Assembly: GCA_965230015.1 (NCBI GenBank)
Contig: CBDDKF010000007.1
Span: 51,142 to 115,141, forward strand
Reading direction: 5' to 3'
Origin: JABSQH01 sp965230015
GTDB lineage: Bacteria; Actinomycetota; Acidimicrobiia; Acidimicrobiales; Ilumatobacteraceae
Length of the DNA stretch: 64,000 nucleotides
The position numbers and the translations under genes are program-made. Position 1 is the stretch's first letter, and each line of letters begins with the position of its first letter. Positions 52,281-62,331 of the stretch are shown piece after piece. The notes below the pieces were generated by a model, which saw only the letters and a program-made list of their open reading frames with translations, was not told the origin of the DNA and searched no databases.

Positions 52281-52874
52281 CTACGGCGCGCAGCGCACGG
52301 CGACCACTTCTTGGGTCGCCAAGTCGACCACGGTCGTACTGCCCTCCCGGTAGTTGCGTAGGAAGTCGCTGAACGACGGGATGTCGAGCGACCCGCATTC
52401 GCGTTCGATCACCGGGGGATAACGAATCTGCCAGCCGTTGTCGAGCAGGGCGTAGCCGTCCTGGAGATCGTTCACGGGGGGCAGTTCGGCGGTCGAACGA
52501 GGCGCTTGAGGCACGAGGGCGAACCACACGACGGCGTCACCGAGCAGGTCGACGAACAACGCACAACGGTTGATCGCGTCGAGGTCTTCACACGTGATTT
52601 CGCCGAGGGTGCCTGGCGCGGCGCGCACAATGCGACCGCCGTCGAGAATCATGTCGAGAAACCCAGACTCGACCTCCCGCCGCCCCATCTCGAAGTCGGC
52701 GGATTGCTGCGTGGAGAACACCGGAGCGATCAGGTCGATGCGCCGATCGAGCGGCGCCGGGTCGACAACCGCCTCGAGCGGTTCCTCGTCGACGATCACC
52801 GTGTTGACCAGCAACACCAGCCCGACCAGCGCAGCGACCGCGGCGATGAACCGCACGGTGAACAGGGGACGCAC
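52281..52874 (-). CDS. Exported or membrane-anchored protein, unknown function
   Basis: 197 residues. One hydrophobic N-terminal segment ('FIAAVAALVGLVLLVNTVIV') acts as signal or anchor, followed by a soluble domain with five cysteines, including 'ITCEDLDAINRCALF' and 'RECGSLDIP', possibly disulfide-bonded outside the cell. Not recognised. It lies 45 bp after the convergently oriented gap and just downstream of the hydrolase gene on the same strand. Confidence 0.65.
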   Translation of the reverse strand: MRPLFTVRFIAAVAALVGLVLLVNTVIVDEEPLEAVVDPAPLDRRIDLIAPVFSTQQSADFEMGRREVESGFLDMILDGGRIVRAAPGTLGEITCEDLDAINRCALFVDLLGDAVVWFALVPQAPRSTAELPPVNDLQDGYALLDNGWQIRYPPVIERECGSLDIPSFSDFLRNYREGSTTVVDLATQEVVAVRCAP

Positions 52875-52919
52875 GCCGCAACGGTATCGACGACGGCCAC
52901 GGCCGCGACGGCAGGGGGC

Positions 52920-53681
52920 TCAGACTCCACTCTCGCCGTCGGCGGCGAGATGAATCTCGATGGACAACACCGCCGCCAGATCGAACGGGCGCGACAGCAT
53001 CGGCCAGTGGCCGGTGGGCAGATCGACGTAACGCACATCGGCGAGGTCGAGCAATTCGCTCGGCATCTGACCCCCGGCAATCATCTCGGTTAGCACTGTC
53101 GACGGCAGACTCGTGCAGATCACCGACGTGGGAACTCCCAGTCGGCGATCGTTGCGGACGGCGACCGGAGCGGACACCACGCCGACGGGGTGGGGCCGCG
53201 AACGACGACGAAACCGTTCGAGCTCGTCCACCTCGATGCCGTCGAGGCTGCTCCCTTGCGCCTCGAGCACCTCCCACGACGGCAGCTCGAGATCGGTCGT
53301 TTGGTCGGGGAACAGCGCAACGCCGTCGCGGAGCGGACCGCTGTCCACATAGACCACCCGTCGAACTCGGTCGGGGTCTCGGTCGACGAGCATCTGCGCC
53401 ACCGCCCCGCCACCGCTGTGGGCGACGAGCACGACATCGCCGTCCAGTGCGCCGACCACATCGGCGACGGCCTCGACATGGTCGCCGAGGGAGATACCGG
53501 CGGTCTCGCCGCCGTCGAGCCCGGGCAAGGTGACCGCGTGTGGAACGACGCCCGCCGTGCGCAGGCCCGGCTCGACGTCCTCCCACGCCCATGCGCCGAG
53601 CCAATACCCCGGGATGAGGACGGCGTGGACAGGACGGGATTGCCGCTGCGGATCGACTCGATGTGACGTGGGGTTGCTCAT
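52920..53681 (-). CDS. Alpha/beta hydrolase (esterase type)
   Basis: 253 residues. 'AVLIPGYWLGAWAWEDVEPGLRTAG' is the HGxWxGxWxW-type opening of the MhpC/salicylate-esterase-like subgroup. The nucleophile is AHSGGG in 'VVLVAHSGGGAVAQMLV' and the His is in 'VDLPTGHWPMLSRP'. It resembles plant-type methyl-esterase/EstC-like hydrolases. Divergent from the WYL regulator with about 100 bp between starts, so likely controlled by it. Confidence 0.83.
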   Translation of the reverse strand: MSNPTSHRVDPQRQSRPVHAVLIPGYWLGAWAWEDVEPGLRTAGVVPHAVTLPGLDGGETAGISLGDHVEAVADVVGALDGDVVLVAHSGGGAVAQMLVDRDPDRVRRVVYVDSGPLRDGVALFPDQTTDLELPSWEVLEAQGSSLDGIEVDELERFRRRSRPHPVGVVSAPVAVRNDRRLGVPTSVICTSLPSTVLTEMIAGGQMPSELLDLADVRYVDLPTGHWPMLSRPFDLAAVLSIEIHLAADGESGV

Positions 53682-53783
53682 GTCGCCAGCGTCGCTGGAC
53701 GTGATGTCACCGTTATGTCACCATTGAGAACGTGGTCCTACTGACGAGGGCACGTGCCATACCCCCGACAAGAGGGTGACGAT

Positions 53784-54572
53784 GTGAACCGCACCGACCG
53801 ACTGCATGCCGTGCACGAGGCACTCCGCCGCGCCGGGGGCAACGGACTCCGCGCCGACTCGCTCGCCGACCGGCTGGAGGTGAGCGTGCGAACGATCAAG
53901 CGCGACATCAGTGCGTTGCAACAAGCAGGGGCGCCGATCTGGGCGCGCCCAGGACCAGGCGGCGGGTACGTCTTGGACGCCGAAGCCACCCTGCCGCCAG
54001 TTGCGCTCACTCCATCGCAAGCCGTCGCACTCGCTGTGGCGGTCGCGATGCTGCCGCCGGGGAGTCCGTTCGGTCTCGACGCAACACACGCTGCAGACCG
54101 CGTGCTGGCGACCCTCAGCGACGCAACGCGACAGCGTGCAGCGACCTTGGCCGAACAGGTGTGGGTGCTCCCTGGCGAACGCGTGAGACCAGCGCCGTCG
54201 GGTGTGGTGCGGTCGATCGAGCAAGCACTTGCCGAACACCGCACGCTGCGGGTCACCTATCGCGACAACAGCGGGAACGAGACCCGCCGAACGATCGAGC
54301 CCGTCATGGCGGCGTGGGGCAACGATCGGTGGTATCTCGTCGCCCACTGTCAGCTGCGCAACGACATCCGCTGGTTCCGCATGGACCGCATCGCCGAGGC
54401 GCAGATGACGCGCGAGTCGTACCAACCGCGGCCGGTGTCCGACGTTGGCACCCCGCCCCCAACCGCCCGATCGGTCGACGGCGAAACCGGAGCGCGCGAC
54501 CGTGAGGCGTCACCACAGCTCGCGGATGGCGACAAGCGCGCCGCCCAAGAGCGCCAGCCACAGCACGGCTGA
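53784..54572 (+). CDS. WYL-domain transcriptional regulator (YafY-like)
   Basis: 262 residues. HTH_11 'RLHAVHEALRRAGGNGLRADSLADRLEVSVRTIKRDISALQQAGAPIWARPGPGGGYVL', then a WYL domain: 'EHRTLRVTYRDNSGNETRRTIEPVMAAWGNDRWYLVAHCQLRNDIRWFRMDRI'. The usual W-Y-L reads WYLVAHC. The C-terminal ~45 residues are low complexity and overlap the convergent TSUP gene by about 60 bases. GTG start at VNRTDRLH; an upstream ATG (53754) is less likely. Confidence 0.82.
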   Translation: MNRTDRLHAVHEALRRAGGNGLRADSLADRLEVSVRTIKRDISALQQAGAPIWARPGPGGGYVLDAEATLPPVALTPSQAVALAVAVAMLPPGSPFGLDATHAADRVLATLSDATRQRAATLAEQVWVLPGERVRPAPSGVVRSIEQALAEHRTLRVTYRDNSGNETRRTIEPVMAAWGNDRWYLVAHCQLRNDIRWFRMDRIAEAQMTRESYQPRPVSDVGTPPPTARSVDGETGARDREASPQLADGDKRAAQERQPQHG

Positions 54573-55226
54573 CCGAAACCACGACGTGTCGACCAGTGGG
54601 CGGACGTGCCGGCCGGCGAGCAGGCCGACCACGACGCCGGGCACCATCCAGGCGGTGAGTTCCAGTTCGTGGAGCCCGTACTCGCCGCCGACCGCCAGCA
54701 GTGCCAGCGAGACGATGCCCACGGGGATGCCGAGATAGCCCATCGTGCCCCGGTACGCCGGCGGCCGGAGATCGTTGAACGCCACTGCGGCCGCGGGACC
54801 GGGGATCCCTGCCGCGATCAGGCTCAGCGAGAAGGCGCCTCCGCCGAGAACGTCGGTGCGCGGCGTTCGCACGATGTGCACGCCGAGCAGCATCACCGCC
54901 GACGCAACGACGATCGCCCCGCCGATCACCACGCGCATCATCGACTCGTCGACGATCGCAATCACCAGGTAGCCGAGGCCCAGACCGAACGGGACGCCAA
55001 CGTAGGCGCGCCTGATCGTGCCGCGATCGGCGTGCCGCCCGTCGACCAGCAGATGCCGCGCCGTCACCATCATGATCGCGACGATCGCCGGGCCGGGGAG
55101 GAAGCGTGGGTCGATCGCCAGGAGCGGCGGGCCAGCAACCAGTGCCACGCCGATACCCACCGAGGCGTGGACGGTGGCGCCGAGCGAGGTGAACACGAAC
55201 ACCACGACGACCTCCCACAGCGTCAC
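54510..55226 (-). CDS. TSUP-family (TauE/SafE) permease
   Basis: 238 residues, about eight helices. 'FVFTSLGATVHASVGIGVALVAGPPLLAIDPRFLPGP' is the first-repeat signature, with 'IAAGIPGPAAAVAFNDLRPPAYRGTMGYLGIPVGIVSLALL' as the second. TSUP proteins export or import sulfite, sulfonates and related anions. GTG start. Substrate cannot be assigned here. Confidence 0.82.
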   Translation of the reverse strand: MTLWEVVVVFVFTSLGATVHASVGIGVALVAGPPLLAIDPRFLPGPAIVAIMMVTARHLLVDGRHADRGTIRRAYVGVPFGLGLGYLVIAIVDESMMRVVIGGAIVVASAVMLLGVHIVRTPRTDVLGGGAFSLSLIAAGIPGPAAAVAFNDLRPPAYRGTMGYLGIPVGIVSLALLAVGGEYGLHELELTAWMVPGVVVGLLAGRHVRPLVDTSWFRSAVLWLALLGGALVAIRELW

Positions 55227-55303
55227 GGCGACACCGTAGATCGTGGTGTCGTGCCCAGACGGTGGGGTTGGATCTAGCGGGAACTGCCTGCAGACGAACT
55301 CGG

Positions 55304-56155
55304 CTACGACGCGATCGCGTCGACCACCACGTCGGCGAAACGGATCGGAGCGTTCGGGTGGAGGTGTAACCCGAGCGCGGGCTCGTTCAGCTCGACCTCC
55401 ATCAGCGCTGGCCCATCGGACGTCTCGATCACGTCGATGCGGGCGTACACCGGGTCGGCGGGCAGCTCCGCCACGGCGTCCTCACCGAGCGACACGAGCT
55501 CTGGCGGTGGCACGCCCGGCCGCAGCGATCCGCCGTACTGCGAGTTCACTCGAAACTCACCGGGTGCGGGGACTCGTTGGTAGGCGTGATGGAACCGTCC
55601 ACCGAAGAACACCAACGCCCATTCGCCGCCGCCAACGTCGGTGACGAAGCGCTGCGCGAGGTAGCGACGATCATCGTCGGCGAGTGCGGCGACGGTCGCC
55701 GCGACATCGGCCTCACCCACGAGGCGCACGTCGTGCCCGCTCGCCCCGATCAACGGCTTGATGACCACGCGCTCACGACCCGCCGTCCACTCGAGGACCT
55801 CGGTCGCATCGCCGCCGGAGAAGACGCACAGCTCGGGAACCGGGAGTCCGCTCCGGCGAAGGTCGGCAAGATAGGTCTTGGTCAGGCTCCACCGCACAAG
55901 GGGCAGCGGGTTGATCACGCATGCCCCGGCTCGCTCCAGGCCGTCGAGCCACCCGGCGAACCGCGCCACGTCGTGGTGATAGTCCCAATTCGAACGCAAC
56001 ACGACCGCATCGGCCCCGACGAACGTGTCGATCGCTGCGTCGTTCCATGGATCGGGGTGCACCTCGTGTCCCCGTCCGGCGAGCTCGTCGCGCAGCAACG
56101 CATCACTCGCGGAGAGGTTCGGCCACTTCCGACAGGTGGTGAGCGCGATGCGCAC
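55304..56155 (-). CDS. ATP-grasp enzyme (RimK-like)
   Basis: 283 residues. 'WSLTKTYLADLRRSGLPVPE' begins the ATP-grasp fold, 'RVVIKPLIGASGHDVRLV' supplies the phosphate loop and Lys, 'YLAQRFVTDVGGGEWALVFFGGRFHHAYQRVP' the central sheet, and 'YARIDVIETSDGPALMEVELNEPALGLHL' the Mg-binding E-x-N motif (ELNEP). Such enzymes make carboxylate-amine or carboxylate-thiol bonds. GTG start two bases after the hemL stop, so it belongs to the haem transcript; why is unclear. Confidence 0.83.
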   Translation of the reverse strand: MRIALTTCRKWPNLSASDALLRDELAGRGHEVHPDPWNDAAIDTFVGADAVVLRSNWDYHHDVARFAGWLDGLERAGACVINPLPLVRWSLTKTYLADLRRSGLPVPELCVFSGGDATEVLEWTAGRERVVIKPLIGASGHDVRLVGEADVAATVAALADDDRRYLAQRFVTDVGGGEWALVFFGGRFHHAYQRVPAPGEFRVNSQYGGSLRPGVPPPELVSLGEDAVAELPADPVYARIDVIETSDGPALMEVELNEPALGLHLHPNAPIRFADVVVDAIAS

Positions 56156-56157
56156 GG

Positions 56158-57498
56158 TTAGCGCAGTGCGGCAGCAGCAGCTCGGGCAGCGCGCTCACCG
56201 AGGTCGGCGATGATCTCGTCACTGTGGGCGAGGCCGACGAAGATCGCCTCGTAGGCGCCCGGCGCCATGGCGACACCTTCGGCGAGCATGGCGTGGAAGA
56301 AGCGGGCGTAGGCATCCTCGTCGGTCGCCTTGGCCTCGTCGAAGTTGCGAACCGGCTGCTCGACACCACACACGATGCCGAGCAGCGTGCCGACCACCGG
56401 AAACGACGCAATGAACCCGGCCGATGCGCACGCATCACGCAACAGCGCTGAGAGGTGACGGGCACGGGCCATCAGCTCGATGTACACGTCGTCGTCGAGC
56501 AGGTCGAGCGCCGCCAGACCGGCAGCGGTCGCCAGCGGGTTCCCGGCCAACGTGCCCGCGTGGAACACCGGGCCGAGCGGCGACAGGTACTCCATCAGCT
56601 CGGTACGACCACCCACGGCACCGATCGGCAGGCCACCACCGATGACCTTGCCGAAACAGGTGAGGTCGGGCATGACGTCGTACTTCGCCTGTGCGCCGCC
56701 GTGACCGATGCGGAACCCGGTGATCACCTCGTCGAAGATCAACACCGCACCGACGCGATCGCACTCGGCGCGCAGACCTGCGAGGAACCCCGGTGCGGGC
56801 GCCACCACCCCCATGTTGGCGGCGATCGGCTCGACGATCACGGCCGCCACCGCGTCGTCGAGTTCCGGAACCTCGTTGTAGGGCACGACCAGGGTCTCCG
56901 ACACCGCTGCGGCCGGCACGCCAGCGGTACCGGGGATGCCGAGCGTGGCCACGCCGCTGCCGCCAGCCGCCAGCAGCGCATCGGTAGCGCCGTGGAAGTT
57001 GCCGGCGAAGGTGACGATCCGGTCGCGTCCGGTGGCCCCGCGGGCCAGGCGAATTGCCGTGCTGGTCGCCTCGGTCCCGGAGTTCATCAACCGCACTCGT
57101 TCACAGCTGGGCACTCGTGCGGCGATCGCCTCGGCGAGCTTCATCTCACGCGGGGTCGGTGCACCGAACGACGTGCCGTCGGCTGCCGCTGTCGTGACGG
57201 CGGCCGTGATCGCCGGATGCCCGTGCCCCAAGATGACCGCGCCATAACTCTGCACCAGGTCGAGGTAGGTGTTCCCTTCGACGTCGATGACCGTCGCGCC
57301 GGATGCGCCCGCCACCACGTACGGCTCGCCACCCACCGACCGGAAGGCGCGAATCGAGGAGTTGACGCCACCCGGGATGGCGGCCTGCGAGCGCTCGAAC
57401 ATGATTCGGTTCGATGGCACGCCGGCTCCAACGCAGACCGTGGGCGAGCAGCCGGCGGTGACACAGGCCGATGGGTCGCAGACGCCGATGGTCCCCAT
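56158..57498 (-). CDS. hemL: Glutamate-1-semialdehyde 2,1-aminomutase with Cys-rich N-terminal extension
   Basis: 446 residues. PLP enzyme making 5-aminolevulinate. 'SNRIMFERSQAAIPGGVNSSIRAFRSVGG' begins the standard fold. 'RLMNSGTEATSTAIRLARG' and 'CFGKVIGGGLPIGAVGG', with the PLP lysine in FGK, are diagnostic. In front lies an extra ~28 residues in which Cys7, Cys12, Cys17 and Cys22 are exactly five apart (CDPSACVTAGCSPTVC). The ATG overlaps the hemB stop as TGATG, which favours this long form, but an ATG just before 'FERSQ' could give the normal length. Confidence 0.93.
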   Translation of the reverse strand: MGTIGVCDPSACVTAGCSPTVCVGAGVPSNRIMFERSQAAIPGGVNSSIRAFRSVGGEPYVVAGASGATVIDVEGNTYLDLVQSYGAVILGHGHPAITAAVTTAAADGTSFGAPTPREMKLAEAIAARVPSCERVRLMNSGTEATSTAIRLARGATGRDRIVTFAGNFHGATDALLAAGGSGVATLGIPGTAGVPAAAVSETLVVPYNEVPELDDAVAAVIVEPIAANMGVVAPAPGFLAGLRAECDRVGAVLIFDEVITGFRIGHGGAQAKYDVMPDLTCFGKVIGGGLPIGAVGGRTELMEYLSPLGPVFHAGTLAGNPLATAAGLAALDLLDDDVYIELMARARHLSALLRDACASAGFIASFPVVGTLLGIVCGVEQPVRNFDEAKATDEDAYARFFHAMLAEGVAMAPGAYEAIFVGLAHSDEIIADLGERAARAAAAALR

Positions 57499-58493
57499 CA
57501 GCGGACCTTCCCGGCTGCTTCGGCGAACGATCGGGCCGCGTAGGTGAGGATCAAGTCGGCGCCGGCCCGTTTGATGGCGGTGAGGTGCTCGGCCATCACG
57601 GCAGGGCCGTCGATCCATCCGCGCTCGGCCGCCGCGTGCACCATCGAGTACTCCCCGCTCACGTGATACGCCGCGAGCGGCGCCTCGAAACGCGCATTGG
57701 CTGCAGCAATCACATCGAGATAGGCCAGGGCCGGCTTGACCATCACCATGTCGGCGCCCTGGTCGAGATCGCGGGCGATCTCGGTCATCGCTTCGCGGCG
57801 GCGGCGCGGATCTTGTTGGTAGCCGCGCCGGTCACCACCGTCGGCGATCTCCACATCGACGGCGTCGCGGAAGGGTCCGTAGAGAGCGCTGGCGTACTTC
57901 GCGGCATACGCCATGATCGGCAGTTCGAGGTGGTGTGCGCCGTCGAGGGCGCTGCGGATCGCGGCGACCTGGCCGTCCATCATCCCGCTCGGGGCCACCA
58001 TGTGTGCACCGGCGTCGGCTTGGGCGACCGCGGCGCGGCAGTAGAGCTCGAGGGTGGCGTCGTTGTCGACGCGTCCGCGCTCGTCGAGCACGCCGCAGTG
58101 TCCGTGGTCGGTGTACTCGTCGACACACAGGTCGGCGATGAGCACCGCCTCGTCGCCGACATCGGCGCGCAGCGCGCGCAGCGCCACCTGCACGATGCCA
58201 TCGGGATCGAACGCTCCGCTGCCGGTGGGATCCTTGCTCACAGGAACGCCGAACAGCACGATCGCCCGCACGCCCAGTGCGAGGAGCTCATCGACCTCAC
58301 GGCGCAACGAATCGACCGTGTGCTGGACCACGCCAGGGAGCGAGACGATCGGTTCTGGCGTGGTGATCCCCTCGCGCACGAACAGCGGAGCGACGAGATC
58401 GTCGGTGGTGACCACCACGTCGGCCAGGAGGTCGCGGAGCGCAGGGGTGGTCCGCAACCGACGGAGACGATCGGCGGGTTCCGGCGCGCTCAC
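57498..58493 (-). CDS. hemB: Delta-aminolevulinic acid dehydratase (porphobilinogen synthase)
   Basis: 331 residues from a GTG (VSAPEPADRL). Condenses two ALA molecules to porphobilinogen. The two active-site lysines are in 'MAYAAKYASALYGPFRDA' and 'DMVMVKPALAYLDVI'. The metal segment 'DLCVDEYTDHGHCGVL' keeps two of the three zinc cysteines, with Asp at the third position, so it is intermediate between zinc and magnesium types. 'HVSGEYSMVHAAAERGW' is invariant. Coupled to hemL. Confidence 0.94.
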   Translation of the reverse strand: MSAPEPADRLRRLRTTPALRDLLADVVVTTDDLVAPLFVREGITTPEPIVSLPGVVQHTVDSLRREVDELLALGVRAIVLFGVPVSKDPTGSGAFDPDGIVQVALRALRADVGDEAVLIADLCVDEYTDHGHCGVLDERGRVDNDATLELYCRAAVAQADAGAHMVAPSGMMDGQVAAIRSALDGAHHLELPIMAYAAKYASALYGPFRDAVDVEIADGGDRRGYQQDPRRRREAMTEIARDLDQGADMVMVKPALAYLDVIAAANARFEAPLAAYHVSGEYSMVHAAAERGWIDGPAVMAEHLTAIKRAGADLILTYAARSFAEAAGKVR

Positions 58494-58571
58494 GGCGGCG
58501 AGCCTAGCGACGCGACACGGCGGCGCTGCTTGCCGCTGGCAGCCGTGATCGACCTTGTAGCGTTCGCGCCC

Positions 58572-59804
58572 GTGTCGGTGCAGGCGTGGTTTTCGAACGA
58601 CGAGATGTCGATCGACCCCGGCGCGTCGGTCACCGTGCAACTGACGGTGCACAACCTCGGCGAATCCACCGACTCGTACACGATCCTCCCCGCCGGACTC
58701 ACCGCGAGTTGGGTGGCGGTGAACACTCCGAACCTCACCCTGTTCGGCGGCTCCCAAGAGATCGTCGAGGTCACGATCAGCCCGCCTGCGCTGCCGACCA
58801 CCGCGGCCGGACCAAGCGTGATCGCGATACGCGTCCTGCCCACCTCCGACGTCGACGAGACCGTCGTCGCCGAACTCACCGTGGCCGTCGAGTCGTTCGC
58901 CGACACCCGTCTCGTTGCGCTGCAGCCGGTGGTACGCGGGCGCCGTCGGGCGAGCTTCGAGTTCATGGTCGAGAACCATGGCAACGCGCTCGCCAGTTGC
59001 CGTTTGCATCTCGTCGACCCGACACGTCGGGTCGACGGGGCATTCGACCCCCCTGCGGTTGGCGTCGCGCCCGGCGGCTCGAGTTTGGTCCGATTGCGGG
59101 CGCGCACCCGAGGCGGCCGACTGCGCCGAGCGACGCGCACGCTCGACTTCGACGTCGAAGCCGAACAGCAGGGGGCGTCGCCGGCTTCGGCATCGATGGC
59201 CCTGGTGCAGCCGCCCACGGTGTCGGGAGCCACGTTGGGGCGCATCGCTGCAGTGCTCGTGCTCGTCGGCGCCGTCGTGGCCGCGTGGTTCGGTGTGGTG
59301 CGTCCTGAGATTCGCGACGCCGCCGAGCAGCAGGTCAACGAGCGGATCGACGAGCTCGCTCCGACGGGTACCGAGGTGCCGGTCACGACAACCGCACCCA
59401 TCGACGCCGCCGACACCGGCGACGACACGGGCACGGATAACACCAACGGCGGCGGCGTCCAGACGGGCACACCGACCTTCCTGCGGTTGTCGGTGACCCC
59501 CGCGCTCACCGAGACCGTCGATCAATCGACCACGGTCGAGACCGAATTCGACATGACCGACGTGCGCATCGAGAACCCGTTCAACGATGGCGGGCAGGCC
59601 ACCCTGCTGGTCAACGGCGAGACACGATTCGTGTGGTCGTTGGACAACGTCCGCGGGCAGCTGTTCGAGCCGCGCATCACGCCGATTCGTTTGCAGGCCG
59701 GCGACAACATCACGTTCACGGTGCGCTGCGACGAGATCGGCGACGCCGCCCAGTCGACGTGCACCAACGCGGTGAACCTCGGCGGCATCACGATCGAGCC
59801 GTAA
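58572..59804 (+). CDS. Membrane-anchored protein with CARDB/immunoglobulin-like domains
   Basis: 410 residues. The cytosolic-side or N-terminal part has two beta-sandwich modules: 'VQAWFSNDEMSIDPGASVTVQLTVHNLGESTDSYTI', then 'VVRGRRRASFEFMVENHGNALASCRL', resembling COG1470/CARDB-type folds. One membrane helix follows ('LGRIAAVLVLVGAVVAAWFGVV'), then a Thr/Asp linker and a C-terminal beta domain with 'RCDEIGDAAQSTCTNAV'. Not recognised further. GTG 58545 is an alternative start. It interrupts the hem genes on the opposite strand. Confidence 0.65.
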   Translation: MSVQAWFSNDEMSIDPGASVTVQLTVHNLGESTDSYTILPAGLTASWVAVNTPNLTLFGGSQEIVEVTISPPALPTTAAGPSVIAIRVLPTSDVDETVVAELTVAVESFADTRLVALQPVVRGRRRASFEFMVENHGNALASCRLHLVDPTRRVDGAFDPPAVGVAPGGSSLVRLRARTRGGRLRRATRTLDFDVEAEQQGASPASASMALVQPPTVSGATLGRIAAVLVLVGAVVAAWFGVVRPEIRDAAEQQVNERIDELAPTGTEVPVTTTAPIDAADTGDDTGTDNTNGGGVQTGTPTFLRLSVTPALTETVDQSTTVETEFDMTDVRIENPFNDGGQATLLVNGETRFVWSLDNVRGQLFEPRITPIRLQAGDNITFTVRCDEIGDAAQSTCTNAVNLGGITIEP

Positions 59805-59851
59805 CCCGGCGCGTCACGACCGAGGGTTCAGACCCGCCGGTCGACGCCGAT

Positions 59852-62310
59852 TCAGCCCAGGCCGAAACCGGGCATGCCGATCATCGGCTGCTCTTGCTCG
59901 ACCACGGCGACATCGGCTGCGGCGACGTTGCCGTCGTCGGACTGCACCACGATGCTGCGTTGACCGCCGCGCTCGTCGGGCGGGATCGGCAACTCGACCG
60001 ACACGTTGCCGAACTCGTCGGTGACGCCGATCACCGACTCGCCGGGTCCGTCACCGAATGTGACGGTGACCTCGCTGTTGGGCGGGTACCCGGTGCCGAC
60101 GGCCAGGAGATTGCCGCCTGCGGTGACCTCTTCGGTGAAGAACAGCACCTCGGGCGTGAATTCGCCGTCGCCGCCGAGAACGATCGACGTGAACTGCCCT
60201 GCGTCGGTGGCGACATCGATCAGCGCCGTGCGCCGACCATCGGCCGTCGGCGTGAACGTGATACCGATCGAGCAGGTGGCGCGCGGGTTGAGGGCGCGGT
60301 CGGCACAGTTGTTGGTGGTGACGGCGAAGTCGTCGGCATGCGCGCCGCCGACGCCGACAGTGGAGACCGCCGTGGGCACGACACCGATGTTCTCAATGTC
60401 GACGAGGAACTCGGCGCTCGAGGTACCGACGACGACCACACCCAGGTCGGCGCCAGCGGGCTCGGCGGTCAGCGCCGGCTCGCCCCCGCGACCGCTGATG
60501 GTCGATGTGACCGAGACAGCGCCGTAGCCGCCCTCGGCCACGGTGAGCTCGGCCGATGCCGGGCCGGGCGTAGTCGGAACGAACGTGACGCGCACCGTGC
60601 AGTCGCCGCCCGGCGGCACCGACAACGTGGCCGTGCAGGTGCTGTCCTCGGCGTTGATGCGGAAACGCGGATCGCTGACCTCGACCAGGAACGGGTTGAA
60701 CGACGAGGGCCCCTCGTTGATGACGGCGACGTACCACTCGTCGCTCTCGAGACCAACCACGGTGGTCCCAAGATCGGCATCGGCGAGCGACAGACGTGGC
60801 GGCGTCGACACCGCAACCACTCGGCGGCCGCTGGTGGCGTCGCCTGCCACCGTGTCACCGAGGAGGTCACTAGCGGCCAACGTGTCGAACACGATCGACC
60901 GACCGGTCTCGTTCAGAGCGGGGGCCGAGTGGGCGCCGAGCGCAGGGCGAACACCGTCGTTGGACACGGCGGCTCGCCGGAGATCGCCGGTGGCCACGTC
61001 GGCCACCAGCAGGTCGCCGTCGGTCGCCTCGCCGCCGCCGGCGGCGCGGATCAACTGCAGGTTCGTGGCCTTGGTGACGAATGCGACGAGATGTCCGTCG
61101 GCGCTGATCGCCGGTTGCGACGACGGGGCCGCGCCCGCAACGAGCACTCCGTCGTCGCCCTCGACAGCGCTCAGCATGGTGAGTGCGGTGCGGTCGGCCT
61201 CGTCGAACCGTCCATTGCGGTCGACGTCCCGATCGAGATGGAACACCTGACTCGGACACGTGCCATCGCAGGGGGCGAACTCGGCCGGCACCAGCACCGG
61301 GTCGGAGGACACGAAGGTGATCGCCGCACCGGTGCGTGACACGGCAGGCGATCCGGCGCCGACCTCCGACGGCGTGCCGTCGGGGCGCTCCGACACGAGG
61401 CGCACTGCGGCGAACGGGTCGGTTTCGTCGCGGTCCCACACGTACACCTGCGGGGTGGCTGGGCCGCCGGCGACCACGCCGCTCCCCCATTCGGCGACAC
61501 CTTCGGCCGACGCCGCATCGGAGCGGTAGGCGAGATACCGACCGTCGCCGCTGAAGGCCGGTTGGTCCATTCCGCGGTGCGTGAACGTGGTGTTGGGTGC
61601 GACCACCGGGAACCCGGCCGCGAGCTGTGTGCGCAGCGGGTCGGTGATGGGCAACTCGAGATCGACCACCGACACGGCGCGAATGCCGTCGACGTCGAAG
61701 AGGTGATCGACAGGGTGGGTGAACGCAACCAGCGTGCCGGCGGCCGAGATCGTCGGCCGATCGGCCGGATCGAGATCGTCGCGCGCCAGGCCGGTGTCGG
61801 GGTGCGTGGTGATGAGTTCCCAATCGCCGAGCACGCCGTCGCAATGCGGCAGACGCGTGCGATACAGGTCCCAGCGATTGCCCGTGTCGTCGTCGCGGAA
61901 CACGTCGAAGGCTGGTCTCGGTCGTAACGACCACACTGCATCCGTCTCCGGAGATCACCGGTGTGATGGTGTTGCCAGGGCGCAGACCGTCGGGGGTCGC
62001 CGAGAGTTCGGTGACCTCGCCGAGTTCGCGGTCGTGCAGGTAGGCGCTCGTCGTGCCGTTGTCGGTCGACGCCGGAGCTTGATAGGCGACGTAGCGACCG
62101 TCGGCGGAGATGGTGGCAGCAGAGCTCCCTGCGGCCGCCGAGGCCGTCGGTGACGCCGGGCGCAGCTTGCTGCAACGAGATATCGGGGCGCGCATCGACG
62201 TTGAGTGCGCTGGTGCCCACCACCAGCGCCGCTCCGACCACGGTCGCTGCGGCGGCAACGACACGTGTTCGGCGTGAAACGTCGATCACGTCACTCCTTC
62301 CAACCGCCAC
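59852..62310 (-). pseudogene. Secreted PD40/WD40-like beta-propeller protein with choice-of-anchor-D domains, frameshifted twice
   Basis: N-terminal signal ('VVAAAATVVGAALVVGTSALNVDA') is followed by TolB-like repeats such as 'AATISADGRYVAYQAP', 'AAGTLVAFTHPVD', 'PAFSGDGRYLAYRSDA' and 'QPAISADGHLVAFVTKA'. Two immunoglobulin-like choice-of-anchor-D/HYDIN modules then appear ('LGTTVVGLESDEWYVAVIN', 'DLGVVVVGTSSAEFLVDIEN'), and a C-terminal domain ends 'PMIGMPGFGLG'. Frame changes near 62120-62140 and 61912-61925 split it, otherwise about 815 residues. Probably a surface protein; the indels may be sequence errors. Confidence 0.75.
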
Positions 62311-62331
62311 GGATGCGACGATCGTGCTTTG

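Noticed and set aside
57471..58544. N-terminal extension of the CARDB-like gene opposite hemB
   Set aside because: It is a shadow of hemB with no protein-like pattern.
58494..59525. Upstream extension of the hemB frame
   Set aside because: It is antisense to the CARDB-like gene and shows no family features; the GTG at 58493 gives the standard HemB length.
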